From Gnetum montanum (taxonomy: Eukaryota > Streptophyta > Gnetopsida > Gnetales > Gnetaceae): 58,455 bases of DNA. This document shows, in pieces, positions 20,300 to 32,440 of this stretch. The DNA lies in assembly GCA_015680685.1 (NCBI GenBank), contig MNCI01020816.1:66965-125419 (forward strand), given 5' to 3'. The position numbers were made by a program, and so were the translations under genes. The notes beneath the pieces are model-generated. The model saw only the letters and a list, made by a program, of their open reading frames with translations. It was not told where the DNA came from and did not search any database. Each line of letters starts with the position of its first letter. The first letter of the stretch is position 1.

Positions 20300-21734
20300 C
20301 CTCACCAAAGCCACCAAAAGTTGTTACATTTGTGCTTATTTTGAGCTAAGTTATTGTTTCATTTGTTATTTTTTTATGAACTAAGGTCTTTGTGTTGTGG
20401 TTTAAACACAAAAACTGTTTTATTTTTGAACCTAAATAAATTCTATTATCATCCATTTTTTATTTTAATTTCACATTTTATTGATCCCCAAGTTTTATTA
20501 TTAAAAATCTAAAAGCAAACCGTTGTCTTTTTGTCAAAATTATTTTCAACTATCCTTTATATTTCCTTGTTAAAATTGTTTAACTTACCAACATTTATAT
20601 ACGTCACAAAACACTATGTTGCCCAACCAGTTGAGACTATTTCTGGGTTTCCATATTGTTTATATCACTACTCCCATGCTCTCATGGGGCCATGATTATC
20701 AACATCTTTATTTTTCTCTCTTAATAATCATAGTAAAAATCATGCGAGTAGTGAGCATTTAAACTGCCTGGTGGTGATCATTAATGGCGATGGTTTTGGA
20801 TGTTAGTGACAAACATTTCGGAAGTTATAGACATAGTGGGTACTTAAATTGGAGAATGTGGGCATTATTACACAAGACATGGTGGTGGTTTCTGTAGTCG
20901 TTACATGAAACATAGGCATCATTATGAATAGTCGCAACAGCTATAAAATCGAGGGGGAGAGGGGGTGTGGTGCAGGGGAGGCTCAAGAGATGAGTCTAAA
21001 AGGCTCTAGCTATGAGTCTTGAAGGGGGGCTCTTTCTATCAGTCTTGAGGAGGGCTTCCTCTTTAGAGGCAATAGTTTTCTCCCTTTTTCCTTTTCTTTA
21101 TAGGCTTCCGATTGATATTCGAGGGTCTAAAGTAGGAGCGAACGACTCAAAATTGGATCCTTGTGAGTCTTCACAACAATAGTAGGAGGGTTCTCTGTCT
21201 CTTCCTTCTATCTACAACAATGCAGGTATCATAGTCCATGCATAGAACAAAAGATATGCAATTTTCTTTAGGCCAGCAACTTGTCTTGGTGGTGTAGACA
21301 TGGGTGGATGATCTTCTTCTCTACAGCGGTGCATAAAAGGTGGTAGATGACAACATGCTTTGAGGACTGTAGTTGCTACCTTATGTGAACTATGGTACAT
21401 AGTCTCTCTTTTTTCTTCTCTCTCTCTCTCCCTCTTTCGCAACGATCACGATCTTCTTAGCTAGTAGTGGACACCATTAGCAGTCACGGACCAGCAGCAT
21501 CACCGGGATCATGGAAAATTCATTTCTTTTAGTTACTTATTGTATTGAAGATAATTATTTAATTTAAATTCTAGATTTCTTTTTAGTTTATTATTTGTAA
21601 AAGGCCACGTACCGCTCTCCAACTTAGACTATTCCTAGCTTTCCATACTCGTATGGGAGGCACCCTAGGCAATAGTCTTTTAAAACAAGTTTTCTTTCCT
21701 AGTGTTGGTGTGACCAAAATTGTATGCATCAACA
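20300..21734 (+). repeat. 5' LTR region of element C (left end uncertain)
   Basis: The end is clear: 21620-21734 matches the end of the element B LTR (compare minus 7115-7009), finishing GCATCAACA. A TATA-like GCTATAAAATCG lies at about 20940-20951, in the position seen in B. A block at 20623-20655 resembles 21618-21650, so an internal duplication or a second LTR fragment may be present. The left boundary could not be fixed. Confidence 0.55.
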
Positions 21735-21799
21735 TTCAGAACAATGTGGCATGTAGGGTATTTGTGACAACATTCAGAATCAAAGCAACCCAATGGTTT

Positions 21800-22960
21800 C
21801 TGATGTTTCCCAATGCCTCCATTAACTCATGAAAGGAGTTCAAAACTAAGTTTTTAACTTAGTTTGATAAATTCACAAGCCCTGCTATAGCATCTAGCAA
21901 CTTCACCAACTTAAGAAAGCTACTTGCGGAAAACATTTGGGATTACAACCTGAGATTCCTTCACCAATTGGCCTATGTGCCAAGCAAGATGTGTCCACAA
22001 CCAGATGACATCCTCAACTTTTACCTCTCTATCATTGACCCATTCTTTGCCTATGCCATCAAATCTAATTCAAACATAATGGAAATACATGGAGTAATGG
22101 CTAAAGCCATGGTGCTAAAAAAAATTACCCTTATGAACAACATTCAAACCTAGTTTGGAATGATGATCATTAGCAATCCTATGCAACATAGTCCTCTACC
22201 TCTATCAACTTTCCCAATGACCAACACTATGTTCCAAACTCCCAATCCCCTTCAAATGACTTAGCCTACAAATAGCTATTTTCAAGGTTCCACATCTTCT
22301 TTATTCCTACCATCTAACACTAGTTTGAATGAGGATTAATCAAAGGCCTTAATTTAATCCATCATAAAACCAAAAAAGGTACCTAACCCTACTAAACCCC
22401 CAACTCAAGCTCAAGATCAAATGACCTAGATATCAACTTCACTTCAAAAACTTTCAAATGAAGTAGCTAAATTAAAGAGAAACAACAACAAGGGTCCTAT
22501 ACAACCAGAAAAGCCTAGTTCATCAATCAATGATGATTATTATTGCCTCCATAACACTAGGCAACATTCTGAGAAGACTTGTCCCCAATTTTTAGCATTA
22601 TATGGCGACAACACCCAAGGTCAACAAAATGGAAAACCTCCTATTATGATCCTTAATGTACCTCATGAAACAAAAAATGAAGAGTTTTCCTCATTGGAGA
22701 AAGTTATGGTAAGCAACCCCCACCCACATAATGCTCGCTACTGTAAACTTAGTGACATCATAAACAACACACAACAACAAATGAGGAATGACCCTTACAC
22801 TTCTCTGAACAGAAGGGCTCCTAATCAAACACAAATACTCAAACTGGGTCATCCCAAACAAATGTTCCACAATGATCAAACCCACATTCTATACTTAGAA
22901 GAACTCCACCTCAACAAGAAGCTAAAGATGAACATAAGACTTATGATCTAGTTGAGGATT
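21800..22960 (+). pseudogene. Degraded gypsy gag of element C
   Basis: The frames are broken by stops. They include ORF 21968-22153 (61 aa), which reads like the end of a retrotransposon gag domain (NIWDYNLRFHQLAYVPSKM just before and into it). A Pro/Ser/Thr/Asn-rich stretch follows. Near 22535-22590 comes YCLHNTRQHSEKTC, close to the plant gypsy knuckle form YCxxHxxxxHxxxxC but one residue short. A final piece spans 22646-22951. Nucleic-acid-binding capsid protein is the family role; this copy cannot make it intact. Confidence 0.6.
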
Positions 22961-23142
22961 TGAAGAAAATTAAATCTAACATCTCAATGTATGACCTGTT
23001 ACATTTTGACAAAATGAAAAATGTGGTTCAAGAGATAGTTCATAAACCTAAAACCAATAAAGCAAAATCCCTTACCCTTGAAAGGTAAGTTCACTTCATT
23101 GAAAGTCCTAACACATTATCAGTACAAAATGTAAACAATTCC

Positions 23143-23607
23143 ATGATGAGCAAAAAAGAGCAACCTCCTTTTCTAACAACTCTAATTATTTTAGGAAAGA
23201 ATGTTCATAATTATTTGATGGATTCTGGAGTAATTGTTAGTGTCATGCCACTTGAGGTATGTAAGAATTTAGGAGCACAAATGATACCACAAACAAAAAA
23301 TGTGATTCAACTAGATGGGTCTAACGTACCTGTAGTAGGATCATTAGAAAGAGTGAAAGTGCAACTTAAACAATACCTTACGTTCACATGCTACATAGAT
23401 ATTTTGGTAGTTGACATATCCCCTACCTATGGTATGCTCCTATCTAGGAGTTTTGGAGCCAAGTTTGAAGGCTTCTTTAGGTTATATTTCTTAAAGCTAT
23501 TAATCTCTATCAATGGAAAATATAAATACATGACTATACCTCAAGAACCCTTCTACAAACAAGTAGTTATAGCCTTGGATCAACAAAATCAATCTTTGGA
23601 AGATTGA
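23143..23607 (+). CDS. Gypsy aspartic protease domain (element C)
   Basis: A 154-aa ORF with the retropepsin active-site motif MDSG at residues 26-29 (Asp27). It is followed by the usual VxVMPLEVCKNLG helix and, near residue 100, the flap-distal motif ISPTYGMLLSRSFGA, typical of plant gypsy proteases. Family role: cleaving the gag-pol polyprotein in virus-like particles. The usual Thr or Ser of D(T/S)GA is Ser here, and the following Ala is Val. The C-terminus MTIPQEPFYKQVV is the point where the polymerase should start; a stop near 23607 and then the integrase tail come instead. Confidence 0.75.
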   Translation: MMSKKEQPPFLTTLIILGKNVHNYLMDSGVIVSVMPLEVCKNLGAQMIPQTKNVIQLDGSNVPVVGSLERVKVQLKQYLTFTCYIDILVVDISPTYGMLLSRSFGAKFEGFFRLYFLKLLISINGKYKYMTIPQEPFYKQVVIALDQQNQSLED

Positions 23608-23670
23608 AACACTAATCTTTATGTTGGGGTTATTGAGGTTGAACGCAGTGAACATATTGTAAATGACTAC

Positions 23671-24297
23671 ATGAGTGGAATTACAAAAAATCCTATCTTT
23701 TATTCAGATCCCACCCAATCCTATCAAAGTTTTAGAGAAGGTGAAGAAATCTATGGAGATACCTTGCCTTATCAACAACACAATGGATTTCGTTTGAGCA
23801 ATCTACCACCTTTAGGGGAAGATAAAGATATAAATAAGACCCTACCTCTTAAAACAATTGAAGGTGTGCTAAATTTTAATGACACATCCATGGAATGTTC
23901 TCCTAGAAAGGCTATATTTGATGATCCACCAAGACCTAGACCTACCATTGAAGCTTATATCAAAGAAAAACTTAATAGAAAACAAACAAGAAAGTTAAGA
24001 TTAGGTCTTGATTTTTGTAATCTTAAGCATCGATAATGTCTTAACAAGAAGTATGTCGGTGAAGTCTTTAAGATAGGAGATCTAGTCTCAGTAAAAGGTA
24101 GAACATTTGATCGAGAAAATCTTCAAGGTAGGTTTCCTTTTATGTGATCATGCCCATTCCAAATTAAATATATCATTGATCCAAATGTGTATAAGGTTGC
24201 TAACGTGCAAGGACATAAGTTACCTAGAAATTTTAATGCATTCCATCCAAAGCATTTCTACCCAGGTGCCTCACTTGGACACCTAGTAGATTCTTAG
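23671..24297 (+). pseudogene. Integrase C-terminal tail of element C
   Basis: Open from 23671 to 24036, then in frame through a stop and small shifts to TAG at 24295-24297. Early part: SDPTQSYQSFREGEE and NLPPLGEDKDINKTLPLK, nearly the same as element B. Late part: VFKIGDLVSVKGR, then FNAFHPKHFYPG, the usual end of gypsy integrases. No catalytic DDE core precedes it. The stop after NLKHR and another in the GPFxI region inactivate this copy. Confidence 0.7.
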
Positions 24298-25329
24298 TTG
24301 CATGTTTTCTTTCTCTTCATCATGCATTTCATTTATGTATAGTTGCATTTGCATATTTTCTTTGCATTTCCATCATTTCTTTCTTGACATATTGTTTTGA
24401 ATTTTTCTTTGCATACAATTTTAATAATCATTATGGTCTTTTGAGTTACTAAGCATTGGATCATCAAAACACCATTTGAAAATAATGTTAGTATAATAAT
24501 TTATATAATATTTCTTATTACTATTACATAAAATCTCTTTTATACTATATATTTTAATAATGCTTTGATTCTTCCCAATCTTTTTCAAGGTTTTAGTTTT
24601 TTTACTTATGTTGGATTATGGACCATGAGATTTGTGCTAACTTATCATGTAATCATCATGATCATGTCAATGTAGGATAGGTGATGTTGGAAAATGGTTA
24701 GCCATGATTACTAGGTAACATTGGAAAACCCCATTTTCCCTCTCATAAGAATCAACCCTTTGGTGTGATGATCCATGGTTACCCTGTTAACAATAGGCTA
24801 AAGTGTGTTCATCTCCACTTGAGAACCCTTAGCCACCCAAGAGACCTGCTATGAAGCTATCAAATTGTAATTAAAGGCACATACACGAGGGTTGAACTAC
24901 ATCATGGGAAAAGTTCTGAAAGACCGTGTTCATTGGCAGTGTAGCTAATTGGCCAGACTCATGTTGGAATTCCTACCTTAAGAATGAAGTACACCATGAG
25001 CAAAGTTTCCTTAAGAAAAAATAAAGGGAAAAAAATGAGGACTATGTTCATTGGCAGTGTAATAAGTTCTTGTGTGTGATGGGGTTCGACAACTATCCTC
25101 ACCCTAACCTCCATTTCCCCTTTTAAAACTATTTTCCCCCAAAAAAGGAAAAAGGAAAATAATCCATTTTCTTTCTCAATGTTAAAAAAAAGTTCCAAGG
25201 AAAAATCTGAAAGTTATGGCTAGCCACAATCTAATATGAGCCTATCCTCCTCATTAAGTTTAGTATGGGTCTTGTTTTTGAAAGTAGTTCGCATGCTATT
25301 GAATTTTACTTTGTAAGAAGATTGGGAAT
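24298..25329 (+). other. 3' untranslated region of element C
   Basis: No coding region. 24935-25120 matches element B 4815-5060 in reverse complement, including AGCTAATTGGCCAGA. Minus-strand ORF 24959-25198 is a shadow of this non-coding match. Confidence 0.6.
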
Positions 25330-26140
25330 TGATGGGACACGATATCACATGCCTCATGATATCACATACACGATATCCCGTCTTCCCCTGCGATATCGCA
25401 GTGCGCCGTCATATTTATAAATAAGAGGTGGCTCTCCCTTATTTCATCATCCTAGGCTAGACCGTAGTGAAACTCTGGTAGATTGATCACTCTAGAGATT
25501 GAATATTTTCCATGTGCCCATAGTAGGAGTCCTAAAGTGAATGGATCTTTATTCGAGCAGACATTGTACCTGAACACAAGTTTTTGTACGACAATAAAGA
25601 TGAGCTTCTTGGATAAACCTTGCAGCGCATGGACTAGGCTAATTAGGATTTTATTTATTGTTATTTATTATCTGTTATTTACATGTTTTATTAATTTATT
25701 AAATCTCTCAACCCTTCTCTCCTAGTTAAGTGCCTCATTACGACCACTTCGAGCACATGCGTTACGCTTGGTGATCCCAACAACGATTAGCATTTGGTAG
25801 CCAAGGTTGCATTGGTTCAAGGTGTGTACGATAAGTGGGAATGGATGATGACGCTAGGTTAATTTAGACTTAGTTCATTAGTTAGAGTTAGTAATTAGTC
25901 TCTCTACCCTTCACCTTGTTAGCATAGGAGACAAAAACATAAAAATTATAAAAATCATATACCTCAGACTTACTTAACCCTACACCGTGACAACTACAAG
26001 TAAGTCTGGGAAGACAACAAATGATTAACCCTAAGTGTTCCATGAGGCATGTAGGCACTTAGTCTGTGGAGTTCTACTAGATCGTGTGTGCTACATTCAT
26101 ATTCGTATGGTTGAGTGTAGGGGTACCTCGCCACTCATCA
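25330..26140 (+). repeat. 5' LTR of element D
   Basis: 811 bp, TGATGGGAC to CACTCATCA. It carries GATATC palindromes at 25336-25402, a TATA-like TTTATAAATAAG at 25414-25425 and AATAAA at 25593-25598. ORF 25483-25725 lies in it and recurs in the 3' LTR (31793-32035) only because the LTRs are copies. Confidence 0.9.
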
Positions 26141-26141
26141 T

Positions 26142-26159
26142 TGGCACCATTGCCAGGGA
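26142..26159 (+). other. Primer-binding site of element D
   Basis: TGGCACCATTGCCAGGGA lies one base after the LTR. It equals the Tat/Athila-type site TGGCGCCGTTGCCGGGGA except for three G-to-A changes, each at a former CpG. The site pairs with the 3' end of a tRNA that primes minus-strand synthesis. Confidence 0.7.
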
Positions 26160-26254
26160 CTAAGTATTTGTGTGCTAAGTAGAACATAGGATATCACTTA
26201 CATCGTTGGGAGATTAAACAAAGCTTAGGATTATTTAAGAGAAAAATTTATATA

Positions 26255-28626
26255 ATGGTAATTAGCACACTAATAACAATGTCTTCTTCTAACAAAAGCA
26301 ATTCACTGCCTAGGGATATACAAGAAACAATTGGCAATCAAAAACACATAATTGAAATCCACTGGTTCCTCAACAATACCGAGTTGTATATACTCATCCT
26401 GATGAATACATACCAAACTTTATCTTTATCCTCCATCAATATAAAAAGCTATGATGGAGAGATTTTCAAGGTAACATCGTGTTACCTCCAAATCAATCAG
26501 TCCCTAACATGCTCCTCCGTGCTTTGGCACAGATTGGCATGACACAGCTCTATGCTGAATACGTTATAGCATATTTTGATACAAGGGATTATCATCCCAC
26601 AGCTACAAAATGTATGAGGAACTTAAGGCAGGAGAGCCAACATACACTAATGAAGGGCAAAGGGGTCTCGCACATCCTTAGCGAAATAGGAGATGATGAA
26701 CCCATTATAATGGGTTCTCTATCAAATGATGTTCCCCCTCCTAATGATGGTGAGGAGGTGGGGTATCAGAACTTGCGCTCAATGATACATAACATTGGTT
26801 CCGATCCCCATGAATGCCAACTGTTCACAGAGGGAACAACAACTCATGATAAGGACAGGAACTTAGATCACCATCATGATCAGGGCCGTAGCAGCCAAAG
26901 AGAAGGTAAGAAGCATCGTCATGGCAATGGTTCTCCTTCCTCTTCTCCTTCATTTCATCACTCACCCTCTCCTTCCACATCTAGGCGTAGCCATCGTGAA
27001 CATAACAGTGAGGATAGAGGTAGAAAAAATGAGAGACCTCGATGAGAAAGTAGAGAGAGAGGACAAGGGCAAGAACAAAGAGAAATTAGGGAACAACACA
27101 GACACCACAGGCATCATGAAAGAGATGATCATGATGAGCCCCTACTTGCCACCTGAAGTATGCTTGATATAACGGAGGCTGTAAGAATTCCAACAAGGCA
27201 TCAAAAGGACAGTCGGATCAAGTACTTAGACATGAATAATATCCCATGCTTTGAAGGGGGATACAATGCAGATCCACAACATCATTTACAGGAATTCCAT
27301 GATGCCTGTACCTTACAAAATATAGAAAAAAAGTGGCAGAAACTTAAGTTGTTTTCCAAGACACTCATCGAGGAAGTAGAGAGTTGGTATCGATCCTTAG
27401 AATCAGAAACCATCAAGAGGTGGAGTATGAAGTTAGAACTCTTCAACGATAAGTATCAAATGTACTCCAGAGTGTCTAATTTGTGTAAGAAGATCCAAAG
27501 ATGGAAACAAGGTAATCATGAACCCTTGGATGCTGCCATGGGCCGCTACTATGCATTGTTACATCATTTCCTGGGAGATGGATACACTCAACGAGATCAA
27601 CTTCACCACATCATAGATGGGCTAAGGCATGAGACTAGAAGAACCCTTGGGACTTATGCCCAAGGGAGACTATCAAAACTTAGAGCCCATGAAGTACATC
27701 GCTTGTTGGAGCAAGTAGCAAAAGAAGAAGGTGAGCTATGAAAAAGAGAGAGTGCGGAAGAATACAACCGTGATCCTTCCCTTTGGAAGAAGGGAGTGAG
27801 ATTTTGTGATGAGGAGGATGAGTCACCACTCAAAGATTTGGTGAACAAAAAAACCTTGTCGATTCAAAAACTAACAACAGAAGTATCAGCTAAAGAGGAT
27901 CAATTGTGGGATTCATTAGACTCTAGACTTGAAACTGTCCTAAAAATTGTAGAAGAGTCTAAGGAAGAATGAAGTAGTGACAAAGGTAAGAAAAAGAGGA
28001 GAAATTTAGGCCCTGCGCATAACAAGGGTAAGGGGAAAATTACTATCTCTGATGAGGTTGTGAACTTTGACACAGACGATGATGGTGGATGTGAGATCTA
28101 CCAATATGACCATCCTAAGGGATGTTATCCAATCATCTCACATCTACAAGAGTCTGGGGTGTATGCACTTAATACGAGACTTAACCAGCAGCAAACACCC
28201 CGAAGGTTACCTTATTCCCATGGTAACCCGAGGCAGTTCCACCAACCACTAATGTACTGTCCAAGTGGAACTCCACCACAACCCATCAGATAGCATCAAT
28301 AATAGCAATACCCACAGTCATGGGGGATGCCACCGTCGATACAATAGTACCCTTACTGGAAACCTGATCCTTATGGCTATTATGTGCAGCATCCAGTTTC
28401 TCCAAGTGACTCTATGGGTCACACAACTCCCCAACATCACTACCAAGTTCAGGAGTACTTTAGGAGGACTCCTTCTCCTTTGGGATACATTCCACATTCA
28501 TCCCATCCTCCAACTCCATCCACACCTCTTCCACCTTTAGTTCCCATACCTCCTACTCCAACAATGCAAGGGGAACTCCCCACTCAATCGCAGCAACGTA
28601 ATGCTACGAGAGCTATAAACATTTGA
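26255..28626 (+). pseudogene. gag of element D (broken)
   Basis: Pieces: 26255-26542, 26479-27045 (ending in a Ser/His/Arg-rich, RNA-binding-like stretch), 27160-27741 (193 aa), and a Pro/Tyr-rich C-terminal part 28060-28626 in two frames. The third piece is the recognisable retrotransposon gag domain: IPCFEGGYNADPQHHLQEFH, then LFSKTLIEEVESWYRSLE, then RWSMKLELFNDKY and QRDQLHHIIDGL, in the usual order. No zinc knuckle was seen. Frameshifts and stops between pieces prevent one continuous protein. Family role: capsid and RNA packaging. Confidence 0.75.
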
Positions 28627-28839
28627 CCTGCTATTGGTTCTGACAACTGTAAAAAGAGAAGATCTTTCTTCAAAACCAAAAGCCCAGACAAGCTATTGCA
28701 ACAACAAGCAGTTGAGTCTATGTACGCTACTCCAAAAAATAAGACTTCAAAGCACCCTTCAGTCCAACAACAGAGTTGTACGCATACGATTATGTGAACA
28801 CATACTATAACTGACTGGATCAAGGTAGGCCACCTTCCC

Positions 28840-29436
28840 ATGAAACTCTCTGATCTTGGAAGCCCCTTAATCTATTTACAAGTCATCGAGAACAAACCAC
28901 ATAAGGCTCTTCTTGACTCAGGTTCTAGAGTCAACCTAATTTCACAAGAAATGTACCAATCCTGGAACCTGCCCCAACTTAAGAAGAGAAACATTCAACT
29001 GGAGTTGTTTGACCAATCCATCATCATTCCCTTGGGATTGGTGAAGGACATCATTACCACTGTGTGTGGGTGGTCATACCCAGCTAACTTCCTAGTGATA
29101 GAAGTTAACAGTGATAACAGGGGCTTCCCAATTATAATGGGAAGGCCATGGCTGAGTACAGTAGATGCATACCTAGGGATTCATGATCTTTCCTTGGAGA
29201 TATCTAAGATAAATATTTATGGAAAGATCAAGAACAAGAAAGTTTTGTGCATCACATACAGTGACTTAGAGGGTGATGACATGGAAGAATGTTCAGCATC
29301 TCTTCCATGTAATCGATGTAATCGGTGTGCCCAAGAAACAAAAATCCAAAGGTTCTTGTATGTAGCAACCACACCAGTAGTAGACACCCCGTGGTTGATA
29401 GCTACTAGAAAGAGCAACCCAATATGCACGGAATGA
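28840..29436 (+). CDS. Aspartic protease of element D
   Basis: A 198-aa ORF with the active-site motif LLDSGSRVNLIS (Asp26) and the late motif GFPIIMGRPWLSTVDA, both typical of plant gypsy retropepsins. The upstream sequence stays partly open in the same frame, so the protein was once part of a gag-pro fusion. It ends in a Cys-rich stretch (CNRCNRCAQE) before the stop at 29434-29436. Where RT should begin there is only non-coding DNA. The domain itself looks intact. Confidence 0.8.
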   Translation: MKLSDLGSPLIYLQVIENKPHKALLDSGSRVNLISQEMYQSWNLPQLKKRNIQLELFDQSIIIPLGLVKDIITTVCGWSYPANFLVIEVNSDNRGFPIIMGRPWLSTVDAYLGIHDLSLEISKINIYGKIKNKKVLCITYSDLEGDDMEECSASLPCNRCNRCAQETKIQRFLYVATTPVVDTPWLIATRKSNPICTE

Positions 29437-31594
29437 ACTAAGAAAAAAACTCATGTTGATAACAAAGGCATAGAAACATTGGAATATGAGCATCGCCAAC
29501 TTCCACCCCTTAATCTGAGAACATCAACAAGGAGAAGTTGGGAACTTTTACAAAATTCAAATAGATGTTCTTTATTTTGGATCTCTCCCTTGCAATTTAG
29601 TCATGGGGGAGATAGCCACCTCTGCTGATCATTACAGGCCCTTAGTTCTTTTTAGTTTTTGTTTTACATATTTTTTTTACACATTTTTGTTTTACGCATT
29701 TTTGTCTTACACGTTTTTGTTTTACAAGTTTTTGTTTTCCAATTTTTGTTTTGCAAATTTCTTTAAATTTTCTATTTTTGTTTTACAAAATCATTATACT
29801 TTTCCAATTTTTGTGTGTGTTTGTGTGTGTGTTACCCATCTTGTAAGTTTTTCACCCAAGAAGTATTCTTCACGATGGTATGAACTGTTTTTCTATTTGA
29901 TTGCTAATGTTTGGTTTTTACCTTTAAGTTATGATGTTGATACTAAGGTATGTTTCTTTTGATAAGGTAGGAAATGAGTCCACTTCATCCATTCATCCAC
30001 CAAAGTCTATGGTCTCTCTTGGCTTGGAAATGTATAGTCCCTTTCTAATAAGAACTCTAACAAATTGGTGACTAGGTATTTCTCAAACTAAGGAAGGACT
30101 GAAGGTTTGAAAAGGGTGTGACTTCAAGGGAACTTGATGCAATTGTGTTGGCCATTTTCTTGGGTGCTTGGATGTTTTCTTCTTGAGTTTTCTTGTCGTT
30201 CTGATGTTACCCAATTATCGGAAGCTGAGTTAATAAAAATAAGAAGTCTTTGCATGGTTTCATTCTCACGCATAAAAACACAAAAAATAAAAAAAAAACA
30301 AAAGAAAGAAAGAAAGTGAGAATTCAAAGCACACCCCTTAGATGAAATAATCCCTTGGGCTACATGCACTGGTTATGGAACCAAAATGTTCCCTCTAACT
30401 AAGGCCCTTCTCACTTCCCATTCTCTCATTTGTTTCATCGGAATGGTGGTGGCTCTTGGGGAAGGAATTCTTATTATTCAAGTGGATGGTTCGGCCGAAT
30501 GCATTGATGCGAAGTCACTGGATGTGGTTGGTTTGAGGACAAGTTGGAATGAGATTTGCCAAGTCACATTAATCATGAAATCCACAAGGGGCTTTACACC
30601 ACCTTGTTCTTGGGATTCCATTCCATCCTCTTCTTTCCACCCTTCTCTTCATTGTTCACCTCATTGTCAGTTGTCTCACTAGTGTATATTTTGGTAGATA
30701 CATCGTTTTCTTTTTGGTAAATTCTTCTGGTTAAGACTTTAACTCTTGTTCCAAAGGACATTCCCAGAGCCTACGGACTCTTTGAATGTGGGTTTGTCAG
30801 GGCATTAAAGGCATGAGCCTACTTTGGGGAGGACCTACTAACATTCATATTTGGTGCACCAGTTAAATTCTTTTCCTTAACATTTTTCAATTCATTTTTT
30901 TGTTGATTTCCATCTTGACATCCATTTCATCGATGTCCTAGTTGTCTCTTTTTATCCATCCTTCTTATTCCTTTCCTTTTTCCATGCTCTTACTACTGGA
31001 GGTTAGCGATTAGTCATGGAGGTTAGCGATTAGTCATGGGGGTACAGGGCCCAATTTTTTTGATTTTCTCCTAACCCCTACACCTTTGGTAGTTATCATT
31101 AATATATCTCTAGATCTGTAATCAGCCATACCACGACCTAGCCAATGGACTTACACCAAAGCAAGGTATCAATTACATGAAATTCAGTCACTCTTGCTAA
31201 TACAAGACTGTGTTGTGTGTGCACATGGCGATCATGCAATAATGGATTGGATCTGGAGGGACCACTTGGAATGGAGCAGTGCTGAAGCAGCTATGCAAGG
31301 AGCAAGATCGATGACGCACTTACGGATGGACAAAAAAAGGCACAATCTTGACATTAGCAGCAGCAAGACTTCTTCTCTCTTCTCTTTTCTCTTTTCTCTC
31401 AACTGCCAAATGAGGCTTGATGTCAATGTAATAAGGTGTTCACTCTTGTTGTCATGAACACTAGTTTTGTTGTGTCTTATAATGATGATCCATTCACATG
31501 TCATCCCATTAGTTCCATTGAGTCAATAATCCCATACCTTCCTGATATTATTGTAAGGAACTCAAGGATGAGTTTTCATTTAGTCATGGGGGTA
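29437..31594 (+). other. Long 3' untranslated region of element D
   Basis: Contains a T-rich stretch at 29640-29830 (source of the Phe-rich ORF 29603-29962), a GT run at 29814-29832, and the block 30766-31594 shared with element A. A 21-bp tandem duplication lies at 31007-31048. AGTCATGGGGG occurs at 29600, 31034 and 31583, the last being the tract used before the LTR. Confidence 0.75.
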
Positions 31595-32084
31595 TGATGG
31601 GATGCGATATCACATGGGTCGTGATATCGCATATGTGATATCACATCCCTCGCGATATCGCATACGCGATATCACATCTTCCCCTACAATATCGCGTATG
31701 CGATATTGTGGTGCACCGTCATATCTGTAAATAAGAGGTGGCTCTCCCTTGTTTCATTATCCTAGGCTAGACCGTAGTGAAACTTTGGCAGATTGATCAC
31801 TCCAGAGATAGAATATTTTCCATGTGCCCAAAGTAGGACTCCTAAAGTGAACAGATCTTTATTTGAGCAGACATTGTACCTGAACACAAGTTTGTGTACG
31901 GAAACAAAGATGAGCTTCTTGGATAAACCTTGCAGCGCATGGACTATGCTAATTAAGATTTTATTTATTGTTATTTATTATCTATTATTTACATGCTTTA
32001 TTAGTTTATTAAATCTCTCAACCCTTCTCTCCTAGTTAAGTGCCTCAGTACGACCACTTCGAGCACGTGCATTACACTTGGTGA
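31595..32084 (+). repeat. 3' LTR of element D, truncated
   Basis: Matches 25330-25773 of the 5' LTR and stops at CTTGGTGA (32084), where unrelated sequence begins. It has a richer GATATC array (31599-31710) than the 5' LTR. The polyadenylation word AATAAA is changed to AACAAA here. Confidence 0.85.
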
Positions 32085-32440
32085 GTTTGTCTTGGTATAG
32101 TAAGACAACTCAAGGCCACATGGTAACTTGCCATCATAATGAGTTGCACCTTTACAATGGCTCCATGCTTCATCCTATAAGCACAACTCTAAGAGAACAA
32201 CAAAACAAGACAAAGAAAGCATGATATCATAATACAATGCATAGGGATACATGAAAGAATTAGCAAATCACATCACCAAAGGTCCCAATCATTACATCCA
32301 AAATGGATCTACATCTTGCCTATAGATGTTACAAAGTTTTTTCAATCCATTTGTCATGTAAATAGAGGTAGGGAAAATAGTATTGGCTCATTTGTTATTA
32401 GGCATTGCAACCATGGATGTTGATGTTAATACATGTAAAA
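32085..32440 (-). other. 3' untranslated part of element E
   Basis: Sequence between the truncated D LTR and the integrase remnant. No ORF and no recognisable LTR end. Confidence 0.4.

Larger units (their letters stand above)
21735..25329 (+). mobile_element. Element C internal region, non-autonomous gypsy-type retrotransposon
   Basis: Order: degraded gag (21.8-22.6 kb), protease (23143-23607), integrase C-terminal tail (23671-24297), long 3' untranslated region (24298-25329). RT, RNase H and the integrase core are missing, as in element B. The 3' LTR is not seen, because element D begins at 25330. Either D inserted into C, or the end of C was lost. Confidence 0.75.
25330..32084 (+). mobile_element. 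Element D, non-autonomous Tat/Athila-type LTR retrotransposon
   Basis: 5' LTR 25330-26140, primer site 26142-26159, gag (26.2-28.6 kb), protease (28840-29436), 2.1 kb non-coding 3' region, polypurine tract, 3' LTR 31595-32084 (truncated). No RT, RNase H or integrase was found between the protease and the 3' LTR. It belongs to the family of element A. The lost LTR end means no target duplication can be checked. Confidence 0.85.

Noticed and set aside
25483-25725. 80-aa ORF repeated at 31793-32035
   Set aside because: Conserved only because both are LTR copies; the same region in element A is not open.
29603-29962. 119-aa Phe-rich ORF that could be mistaken for a membrane protein
   Set aside because: It comes from a T-rich stretch and a GT run in the 3' region of element D.
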